A stretch of 64,000 bases of DNA from Strigamia acuminata. Lineage: Eukaryota > Arthropoda > Chilopoda > Geophilomorpha > Linotaeniidae. The position numbers and the translations under genes are program-made. The stretch's first letter is position 1, and every line of letters starts with the position of its first letter. The notes under the pieces were generated by a model. It ran no database searches. It saw nothing but the letters and a program-made list of their open reading frames with translations, and was not told the origin of the DNA. Shown here one piece after another: positions 54,960 through 64,000 of the stretch. The stretch covers positions 3,844,001 to 3,908,000 of the forward strand of contig OX442323.1 of the NCBI GenBank assembly GCA_949358305.1. The letters are read 5' to 3'.

Positions 54960-55473
54960 ATAGTAAACATAAAATTTAGCACTGCCATGCGACTATTACG
55001 AAAGAATTGCTTGTAAATTAATGAGTATTTACAAATCCACTAAATGTGTTGGTAATATGTAGATTATTTCTACTTTTGGACGCACATAATATAACTTCAC
55101 ATCAATACACACTAAAATGCCTTAAGTTGTTGCCTTTGCTCTCCCATAAAACTCTTTTCTCTGAAAAGGCATTTAAGTGGCAATAACAAAGTTGAAATAA
55201 CACATTAAAACGCTAGAATTAAATTTTGACCAAAGCAAGCAAACCAAAATATTTTCGTATAATTATTCTAGCATTGTTTAACAACGCTGTAATGTGCTAA
55301 TTTGTGAAGAAGTTAAAACCCTATAAATGCTTTAAAACTTCCAAGGCTTATTTCTCATCCGCTCAACAAACCAAGCGATTTCGACAAAGTCCAATATTGC
55401 GAATTATTAATTTTACAGTGCTGGTTATAGAAATGTTCCCCAGTTGTCTCGTTTTCCTCCTGGTGAAGTAAAC
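54960..55473. other. Intergenic, no gene seen
   Basis: AT-rich sequence without recognised features. Confidence 0.45.
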
Positions 55474-55475
55474 TA

Positions 55476-55966
55476 AGGGTTCGTTTGAATCGGTACAACC
55501 CAAAAAATTTCGAATGGATAAACCAATTATCTGATCCTATCCGAAAAAAATGGTGGTGCATCCAATCCTATCCTCATTCAATTCAAACCGAGTGCGGATT
55601 GCGGATAGGATTGAGTCCCAAACATCCAAACTGATGAATTAAGTGCAAAACTGACAAAAAAAGACGAAAAAAGTGAGAGAGAAAAACCAAAAGATTTTAA
55701 ATTAAAGTGCATTTAAATCTCTCACTTTGGCATAAACACAAAAACTAAAAAAAAAAAAAAAATTATTTTATTTACAACAAATAAAGTTTTGGATTATGAG
55801 GATCGGCTTCGGTTTTTTCCCCAATCCTATCCAGAATATATGGATAAAATTTTTTTCTATCCAATCTAATTAAAAAAAAATCAGATTGATTTGGGACAAT
55901 CCGAATCCAACTCAATTCAATCTAAACTCGGTTTGAGTCGGGTTGTGTCCTATCCGACCGCACCCT
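55476..55966. mobile_element. TA-flanked inverted-repeat element (AGGGTKCG ends)
   Basis: Ends AGGGTTCGTTTGAATCGG and the complement of AGGGTGCGGTCGGATAGG are flanked by TA (55474-55475 and 55967-55968). Several internal inverted blocks share CCAATCCTATCC. Confidence 0.65.
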
Positions 55967-55969
55967 TAT

Positions 55970-56475
55970 GGTGAACCCAATAAATCGTTGTCTACAATTC
56001 CAAAGTTAATTTCCGGTTCTTCTTCAATTGGTTGTTCATTATTTCGTTATCTTCCACTTTCCCAACCTCAAACTGAGCACTGTCCTCCCTCTATCATTTT
56101 ACAATCTATTTAATCTTGTATACACCAAACAATAACAAATTGTATAAGATTTTTAAGATGAGGATGCAAAAAAAAAATTATTCCACACACTTTTCCCAGT
56201 GTTTACACAGTGACACAATAAAACTACTCGTGTTAAGAGTTTGGCATGAATCAGCAAAGCAAATCTAATCCTTCATACTTTGCTTCACTCACTCTTCCAT
56301 GTACACATCAAAATTTGATTGACAATCCGCCTATTTCTCTCACCTAAAAATGTCAAAGTCACTACGAGTATGTTGTCGCTTAATCATCGCATAAATCATT
56401 GCTATCAACTTTCAATTTTTTCTCTTTCTATCTTCTACTACCTTTAGTCTTTAAAGGGATAGTCTGGCTCATTTT
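55970..56475. other. Intergenic, no gene seen
   Basis: AT-rich sequence without recognised features. Confidence 0.45.
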
Positions 56476-56478
56476 TTA

Positions 56479-56724
56479 GACTTCTAAACCCTATGTTTAG
56501 AAAGTCTAATAAAACGGTTCTGTCCGTCTGTCTGCATCAACTCCTACAAAACGAAAGCAGCTAGAGTCAAACGAGCAACTGCAATGAACTCAGCATATCT
56601 TCAATAAGTGCCTAAGAAATTTTCATATTTCTCCGACTATTTTTTTAATTTTTTTTTATACATCAGTTTAGACGGACAGATGTATTTCTATATACGACGT
56701 ACGTGTTGAAGGGGTTTAGAAGTC
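56479..56724. mobile_element. TA-flanked short element (GACTTCTAAACCC ends)
   Basis: Inverted ends GACTTCTAAACCC / GGGTTTAGAAGTC are flanked by TA (56477-56478, 56725-56726). A second inverted pair, CTGTCCGTCTGTC / GACGGACAGATG, lies inside. Confidence 0.7.
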
Positions 56725-57159
56725 TAAGATGTAATGCTTCCATGCATTACAGATACAATCGCTTGTTTCTGTATTCAAATTATATATTTTCTTTCTAAGT
56801 TAATCTGTACAAAATAAAAGAAAAATTTAATTATGTACACAAATTTAAAAAATTGCACTGAAACTAAGTTTTATGTAGGCTGACGTGATAATCATTTGGC
56901 TGGAATGTTTAACGTTTATTTGTCATAGCGCCTCACAGGCGCCCAATGAGAAAAAAGAAATATTACAAAATGGTATAGCAAAACAGAAGAACACATGCAA
57001 CTTGTCTTCTCAGCAGAGCCGTTCTTTTTCCCGGACCACACCCCCAGGAAAGACACAAACAGTTCAGAAAAAAAGTCTCTCTTAAAAAAAAAATACTTTT
57101 AAAGTGGTTGAGTTAATAAATGAAGCAAACCTTGTGATAAATGTAATTTGTAATAACTA

Positions 57160-58778
57160 CTAGTGGAAAGCATAAGTTTGGAAACATCAATAATTCCAAA
57201 AAATATTTTTTCTTTCACCTTTATTTTGTGGAAATAAATGATTGACAAATATGACGAGTTAATACACATTGTTGCCCTTTTATTCAGCTTCAAAACAAAG
57301 TGTTTGAACTAAAAAATAAATAAAAAATGAGAGAGAAATGATGATTTTTCTTCATGTGTTCCGAAGCAAAAATATGGAAATATGTGTTCCCTGTTGCAAA
57401 AGTTTAGAAACTTGAAGTAAAAAAATTAAAACCACTATTATAAATGACTTTTACCTCAGTATTTGGTAGGATGGCGCTTTCTCCTGATCACTGCAGCAAT
57501 CCTTCTCGCCATTGATGATGTCAGTTTTTGTCATCCTCTGTGGTGATTGATTCCCACACTTGTGTTATTGCAGCTTTCATTTCTGGGTTTGTGAGCTCTT
57601 AATCGTTTCTTCATCAGCAGCTAAATATTTTCCATCGGATTCAGATCTGGTGAGTTACCTGACCAAGGTAAAAGTGATTTTTTTTGTTTAAAACCATTTC
57701 ATTATGGTCTTGGCCATATGGAAGGGTGCTCCATCTTGCATGAAGGTTACTTGTTGGCCCAAATAAAACTCTCTTTGATGGCAATAGACTTTCCTTGAGA
57801 ATCTGTTGATATTTCCCAGCATTCACTGTTCATTCTATGAATGTTAACTGTCCTGGGCCTTTGGAGGATATGCAAACCCAGATCATCAGGCTGAGGGGAT
57901 ACTTCACAGCGGTGTTCAGACATTTTGGATTATTTTCTTTGCCTTTTCATTGTCAAACATGGACTCCCTGGTCCCCAAATGACAAGTAGAAGTTAGAATT
58001 ATCGAAGAAAATAACCGAATTCCACATTTCCGTGGCTCATGCCTGCCACTTACGAATTTGTTTGTTGTTCATGTATGATTTGCATCCTGGAACTCTGGAT
58101 CTGTAGCCCATACTTTTAAGTTTCCATAGAACAATGTCTTTTGGGACTGTTATACCTGGTTCAAGTTGCCATTTAATGTGTTATTCATTGGCAGAGAGCT
58201 TTGGTTGATTCCTGACAAGTGTTTTGAGGATCTGAATCTTGCATTCTGTACATTTTAGGGGTCTTCCAGAACGTTTTCTAACCGATTTGACCTTTCCACC
58301 ATCTTCTTTTACACATTTACAAGCATTTGTTGATGCATGATGGGGACATCTTCAAAAAGTTAGCAATTTCAGTCAAGAGTTTTCTTCTTAGCTCGCATGT
58401 TCACTAAAATTTGTTTTTCATCTGCACTTAACACCATGTTTGATCTTAAGTGATTTTATGATACAATCACATGACTAGTTATCTGATTTGACTATGTAAA
58501 TGCTTCTATGTCATGTGTAATCGTCCAGTTTCTAAACTTTTGCAACAGGGAACACATATTTCCATATTTTTGCTTCGGAACAGATGAAGAAAAATCATCA
58601 TTTCTCTCTCATTTTTTATTTTTTTTTTAATTAAAACACTTTGTTTTGAAGCTGAATAAAAGGGCAACAATGTGTATTAACTCGTCATATTTGTCAATCA
58701 TTTATTTCCACACAACAAAGGTAAAAGAAAATTTTTTTGTGGAATTATTGATGTTTCCAAACTTATGCTTTCCACTAG
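57160..58778 (-). mobile_element. Tc1-like DNA transposon with about 250-bp terminal repeats
   Basis: Terminal inverted repeats 57160-57411 and 58528-58778 start CTAGTGGAAAGCATAAGTTT and are flanked by TA (57158-57159 and 58779-58780). The 1,619-bp body carries a broken Tc1-type transposase on the minus strand. The two repeats differ at a handful of positions. Confidence 0.9.
57457..58437 (-). pseudogene. Degenerate Tc1-like transposase
   Basis: Recognisable pieces in order: MVLSADEKQ at the start (58437), WGPGSP, NAGKYQQILKESLLPS, FMQDGAPFHMAKTIMKW with the second catalytic Asp, SGNSPDLNPMENI with the final acidic residue, and ARRIAAVIRRKRHPTKY before a stop. Several frameshifts and stops separate them, so no functional protein is possible from this copy. 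Confidence 0.85.
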
Positions 58779-58781
58779 TAA

Positions 58782-59385
58782 TGGGCATCTTAAATAGAAA
58801 TGAGCCTGACTGTCCCTTTAAAATCAAAAAAGTATATCTTTAAGCTTTTCATCGATCAGTATTTTTTCTTCAATAAATCATTAGAATTCAGACATCACTT
58901 TGGCCTGCACAGCAGAACTCCCGGTGTATATCCATTTATCGACTATTTACCCACATTAAGCTGAAACCTTTCATCTTATTTTCCACAAAACATATGAAAT
59001 TGCCAATATGTCCACTAAAGCAGAGGTTTTTGAGTGTTTTCTGCCAATTACAAACCTATGTTAGAATATATAAGGCATTCTAGATGCGCAAGATTACCAA
59101 CTCCTCCTAGTGGAGGAGACCCTCATTCGGAATTTACATATTGGATCCAGGTGACACACAAAATATAAACAACACATAAAACATTTTTTACTTTGTAGTT
59201 TCATTCTAAAATTAAAATTGCAATAAAATAAAGTTTTTTAGGTCCACCATCAAGGGAACAAAGAAACAAAACATCGGTTTCCATTATTATGCAAATTCTT
59301 GTACAGTTGCCAAGGAATTTCCTTGGTAACTTCTCTATTGTTGCTTGATAAATAAATCAGTTGACTCTCAAAATTGTTCCGACTA
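58782..59385. other. Intergenic, no gene seen
   Basis: Contains a small hairpin CTCCTCCTAGTGGAGGAG near 59100. Nothing else recognised. Confidence 0.45.
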
Positions 59386-59426
59386 TACTCCAAACTGTTA
59401 CAACGTAGTCCTAACTCCCATAGGTT
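59386..59426. mobile_element. Fragment of a family X terminal repeat
   Basis: TATACTCCAAACTGTTACAA then GTCCTAACTCCCATAGGTTG matches the family X end. It stops where the duplicated segment begins. Confidence 0.6.
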
Positions 59427-59431
59427 GAGTT

Positions 59432-59943
59432 CTGCCCCAGATCATGTTTATATTAAAATGTTTCTTCTACTCCACAAAGTGGTAATATTGAATTTCCAAA
59501 AGAAAAGATGTAAAAGTGGTTTTATTTGCATACCATCTGAAGTAACTCGGCGTTGGAATATGTCCATCCAAGAAAATTTTTACCTGCAGACAACTCACAT
59601 GTGGGATTTAAAAATCGAATGTTGACCTGAAAAGACAAATGTAAATTATAAAACACATGTTTGTAACATGAAGATATTAAAGGTGACAAGAAAGTTTAAA
59701 TTGTTGTTTGGGCCTAATTTAAAAAAAAAAATCAATTCAATACTACAGGGAGTTCCGTATACTCCAAACCGATACAACAATGTCCTAACTCCAATTGGTT
59801 GAACCGGATTACGCCTAACTGTGGACTGTGCTCTACTACGCAGAAAAGTAGTTCTGATAATTTTCAATGAATTTCAGTGTAAAAAGTGATTAGAATGATG
59901 AATTTTATTTAATTGGTAATAAAATGTTTATTTAATTTGCTAA
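59432..59943. repeat. Duplicated segment, copy 2 (partner at 51898-52781)
   Basis: Collinear with the 52-kb copy, without the nested element. It includes a partial family X element (59757-59850). Confidence 0.8.
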
Positions 59944-59949
59944 AATAAG

Positions 59950-61395
59950 CTTAGTAATTTAATTGACGTCGAAATTGTGCCTATGCCTACTTGGTACAAT
60001 GGCCACAGATGCTGAAATTAGACATGAAGCAGATGTGATACTCCCACTAATACCTTCCAGATATTAAAAAAGAAAAAGTTTTTGTGACTCTCGGGCACCG
60101 GACTTTGACCCCTGCCCTCAGTCGACTTCCCTACCGTAAGGGGGCACCCCGTTACTGTAAGAAATTTACGGATTGACTCCCGTAAACCTCCATTGTTCGC
60201 CATATTGTTTTATCTGAAATAAACTAGTGTTTCGTTGTTTTCCAACACGCACGTACGTTACTGACTCAGTTATTTCAAACTATCCCTATCTATTTAAAAG
60301 AAAAAAAAACTCTTTTCCAGTGCATTAATTCTCTGTACTGTTTGACCCGTATATTAGCCTGTCATCAGGCGAAAAGGAAAGGTAACAAAGCCCTACATTT
60401 TTCAAATGACAGTGTGAACCAAATTATAGACCTCTATTCAATAGATAAACACATGCAATGTTGCTACAAACTAGACCTGATTTATGGCATTGGTATTAAC
60501 CCTCCACTCCCCAGTCTTGGCCATGATCCACAAAAAAAGCAATTTTAACGGAAAACAAAACTACAATGATGCATAACACCACTTCTTTTTTTAAAAAAAA
60601 AAAAGAAATTATATGAAATTATCTATTGTAAGTCGATGATTAATTATCACATTTTGTGTGATAATGTAGGATAAAATCGATTTCATTAGAATTAAAATTT
60701 TTGATTTTCAATAGAAAAAAAAATCAATTTTAAAATAAAAAATTATTTTAAACTCATTCATCTTGTTTTCATTGCAGGTCATGGAAGAATTGGTTAACTG
60801 GGAGTTGTCAGTCACGCAGTTTAATGAGAATTCAGCCGCAAAACGGATCTAGTAGCTGCTGCTCTGGCCTTTTCAAACCCCAACCTCAACCTCAGCCATC
60901 AAACCTGCTGAGTATAATTGATATATACACATATATAAAAAATTTAGAAAAAAGAACAAGTTGTGTAGTACAACTCCCATATGTCAGTGACTACTGAAAA
61001 CTCACACACACAATTCATTTCTTGTAGTTTTTATTTTTTTTTACCCATAGCATTCAGCATTTCAGTGATAAATTATGGCTTAACTTCATACTGATTTATT
61101 TATATACAAATTAATATCTTGTGAATTGATGTCTCGGCTTGTAGTTATTAATGTAATTCCATAAGAATAACAATTTTCTTGCTAAAATTAAAGATGCACG
61201 TGGGAATTCGTGTCAAGTGGTTCTAACAACTCCATAAAGCCACACTACATTTTCCCAGCATTTAACCAAAGCTTTTATCTTTTCCACTGGGAAAATAGTC
61301 TATAGCAGATGTGGAAACTTTTCAAGTGGCCTTCCATATAAAATAATTGCAATTCATTAACATTTTAAATAAACGATTGAGAAATTCGTTTTCAA
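59950..61395. other. Intergenic, no gene seen
   Basis: 60030-60270 is slightly GC-richer. It ends with a block (TTTTATCTGAAATAAACTAG) shared with 10072-10135, possibly the end of an old retroelement. No exon recognised. Confidence 0.4.
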
Positions 61396-61404
61396 CAAGT
61401 GTGT

Positions 61405-61766
61405 TAATTTTAGACAAAAAGTGTCATTTTTAGACAACAAAGGTCATTTTCAGGCAAAAAAGATCATTTTTAGGCAAAAATAAGTGTCATTTGTAGACAA
61501 AAAGTGTCATTTATAGGCAAAAAGTGTCATTTTTAGGCAAAAAGTGTCATTTTTAGGCAAAAAGTGTCATTTTTAGGCAAAAAATGTCATTTTTAGGCAA
61601 AAAAAAGATCATTTTTAGGCAAAAAAAAGATCATTTTTAGGCAAAAAAGGTCATTTTTAGGCAAAAAGGTCATTTTTAAGCAAAAAAGATCATTTTTAAG
61701 CAACAAAGTGTCTTTTTAAGCAAAAAAGTGTCTTTTTTAGACAAAAAAAGGTCATTTTCAGGCCTA
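61405..61766. repeat. Minisatellite, period about 21 bp
   Basis: About 17 units like AAAAAGTGTCATTTTTAGGC with GTGTC/GATC/GGTC variants. Confidence 0.92.
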
Positions 61767-62860
61767 AACAAAGCTTGTCAAACGAAAAATATAATTTTTC
61801 CACAAAAATACTTTTTTTGCATGGAAAAATAAACAAATAAATTAAAATTCACAGTACAATATCCAGATTATTTAATAAACTCCGAAAAGTAAGATAACCA
61901 CTCTACGTGTGTTTATTTTTAAAATCTGCTACTAAAAGCAAATACCAAAATTTTAATGCACAACTTCCTAAATAAAAATAAAACCAGATACATCAATAAC
62001 TTTCCTCTCTTTTATTACATCGTAACAACAAAACTGAGCAAATAAAAACCACTTTTATTCTCGGCCACACAGGTAAACAAAGAATCGTAAAAAGATATAA
62101 ACAACGAGCCAAGAGAAAAGCCCATTACTAAATTAATCCTACACTGAAATCGTTGGTCATTCCATCACGTAAAATCCAACCCCTTTTCTCTCGTGGTCTA
62201 ATTTAAAAGTGATTAGCAATAAACTCATAAATCCTATGACAATAGCAAAATAGAAAATCGCATTTAGGTTAATTCCTTCTCTCACACTTATTCAACATTG
62301 ACAGTATGTCATTTGCTGTGTATGAAATGTGAAACAAAACAGAGCGTTCTGCAATTTATGAGATTTTTAACATTCATGCAGGAAAAAAGGGTTTAACTTT
62401 GCATTTTAAATCCGTTACTATTTTTTTGGGGGATTAGCGTCGAGATGATAGGCGGAGAAGATGAAGGGGAAGCGAAAATAGCTTGGGAATAGAGAGAGAA
62501 TTTTTCTCAGCTTGTTGAAGATGAAGAGGTTTTAAAGAGGAGAGAAAATCATCCCCGCTATGTCAGTGAAACGATGAACTTTATTGAGTTATAAAATCTC
62601 TTTAAGTTAATGTCACAGGGGTCAAAGTATTAACAAGTTGAGATGTATGTTTTTCAGTTTTTTATTTTTATTTTTTATTTTTTGAAGTTGTAATTAAGTT
62701 GCCTCAATTATCGGGTAAAAAATTAGATTTGAAATCGTGATGAAAATATTCACGTAGCACACATGAATAAAAACGTCAAATTTCGGCAGAAAAGTGCAGA
62801 AAAAGCAATATTGTGCATGAAATAGCATTTTTATGCCTAAAAAGTACTCCGTACTTTTTT
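61767..62860. other. Intergenic, no gene seen
   Basis: AT-rich sequence without recognised features. Confidence 0.45.
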
Positions 62861-62867
62861 TTGGTCA

Positions 62868-62985
62868 TTAAATTGCGTTTTTTGGCCTTAAAAATTGCGT
62901 TTTTTGGCCTTAAAAATTGCGTTTTTTGGCCTTAAAAATTGCGTTTTTTGGCCTTAAAAATTGCAGTTTTTTGCCTAAAATTGCA
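62868..62985. repeat. Tandem repeat, 22-bp unit
   Basis: Five nearly identical units of GCGTTTTTTGGCCTTAAAAA plus TT. Confidence 0.95.
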
Positions 62986-63030
62986 AATAAAGTAAACACA
63001 AATTTATAACTTCCGAAGTCTAAATGCGTG

Positions 63031-63451
63031 TTATACCTTGTTCACACCAACCGATCGAGTTTGGCTGGATCTGATCTGCCCGATCACGATCAGATACGAC
63101 TGAACAAGTTCCAATATTCACTTGGATGGAATTGTGTTCACACCAAAATGTGATTCAATCAAACCAAACCAGGTTTTAGTAGCAACAGATTTTAGAAACA
63201 CCTCGCAACATCGGCTGCCATTTTATTATCGAATAATGCGCAACCCTGGACTGATACAGACTGCTGACATTATTTAATGAATTCCAATCCTAATCCAATC
63301 GACGAATCGAGTTGTGGGAACTCGATTGACGAACGAAGTTGTTGGGCACGCCGATCTAGATCCGTGAACAAAGTTCAGTGTTCACACCAATCTTGGATCT
63401 AGATCCGCAGCTTCGGATGAGATCCAAAAGCTTGGTGTTAACATGGTATAA
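63031..63451. mobile_element. Inverted-repeat element (TTATACC ends)
   Basis: Ends TTATACCTTGTTCACACCAA and the complement of TTATACCATGTTAACACCAA are flanked by GTG on both sides (63028-63030 and 63452-63454), a possible 3-bp target. Inner GATCTAGATCC palindromes and TTCACACCAA blocks resemble Harbinger/ISL2EU-like elements. Confidence 0.65.
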
Positions 63452-63454
63452 GTG

Positions 63455-64000
63455 TGCATAAATCGAGTTCCGCACAAACCCCAGTGTTTATCCAGGTAAC
63501 TTATCGTCAACCAAACACAATAACAAATAAACAACCGTTTCTTCCATCTTTACTTCCCTAAATTTAATTATTTCTGACACAATTTCACACGTGGCAAAGT
63601 TATGTAATTGAATTTAATAACTGCACACTTGAACCATTAATTTATTTAGTGGTATGGTCACTTATTTGAGGTCAGTTTAGGACTATAGCACTGTGACCAG
63701 GAGCTAGCATTAGTTCAAAAGTTAAATTCTCTAATACCCAAAATAAAAAAAATAAAAAATTAATCATTAAATTGAAATATTAAAAAAAACTAATCAGATC
63801 CACATGTCATTGTTTATTAATTGGAAACCTGAACTACTAAATAACTCATAAAACACGTGCAAGATACTTCCTGAAACATCTAATTTACACACCAAATTAC
63901 CAAAAAATAAAACAAGAAATGCGAATATCCTCCAAGGACAAAGCAATAATTTACCAAGACATTTATTTTCGTATTAAAAATAAATTTATGGACCACTTTA
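63455..64000. other. Intergenic, no gene seen
   Basis: AT-rich to the window end, nothing recognised. Confidence 0.45.

Noticed and set aside
1-64000. CRISPR array, operon or prokaryotic defence system
   Set aside because: The DNA is eukaryotic with spliced genes; the tandem repeats here are minisatellites without spacer structure.

Overview
The window is eukaryotic nuclear DNA: AT-rich, mostly non-coding, packed with transposable elements, and with genes split by GT-AG introns. Two protein families give the best clue to the host. One is a receptor guanylate cyclase whose exons closely resemble insect Gyc76C. The other is an AA15 copper lytic polysaccharide monooxygenase (LPMO), a family common in arthropods. 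Together with a BEL/Pao retrotransposon and many Tc1/mariner, piggyBac, hAT and Harbinger-like short elements, they suggest an arthropod. I cannot place it more precisely.

Left part (1-22.6 kb): the minus strand carries the first four coding exons of the receptor guanylate cyclase. Exon 1 (22213-22584) encodes the signal peptide and the start of the ligand-binding domain. Exons 2-4 (2305-2614, 1708-1854, 261-436) continue that domain, all splice phases agree, and the gene runs off the left edge. Intron 1 is about 19.6 kb and holds most of the short elements here. These include a 1,025-bp foldback element with a tRNA-Ser-like Pol III promoter in each arm, an hAT element inserted in another element, and a minisatellite.

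Middle part (23-42 kb): a minisatellite lies upstream of the cyclase start. Two candidate minus-strand exons (25419-25567 and 27473-27681) join in phase into the C-terminus of an unidentified membrane protein. A cluster of nested short elements (27.9-29.3 kb) and a 5S rRNA-derived sequence (30.6 kb) follow. Then comes a three-level nest (31572-38172) with an apparently intact BEL/Pao element (31995-37915) at its core. That element has identical 318-bp LTRs, a 5-bp target duplication and one 1,730-codon Gag-Pol frame, so it inserted recently.

Right part (42-64 kb): the AA15 LPMO gene (42687-43490, plus strand) has its whole coding sequence in one exon behind a splice acceptor. To its right I see no further convincing gene. 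There is a degenerate Tc1 transposon (57160-58778), a duplicated segment (51.9-52.8 and 59.4-59.9 kb), several TA-flanked short elements and minisatellites.

The host genes show no operon-like relation. The dominant theme is repeated insertion of small inverted-repeat elements into one another, which lets the order of several insertions be read from the sequence.
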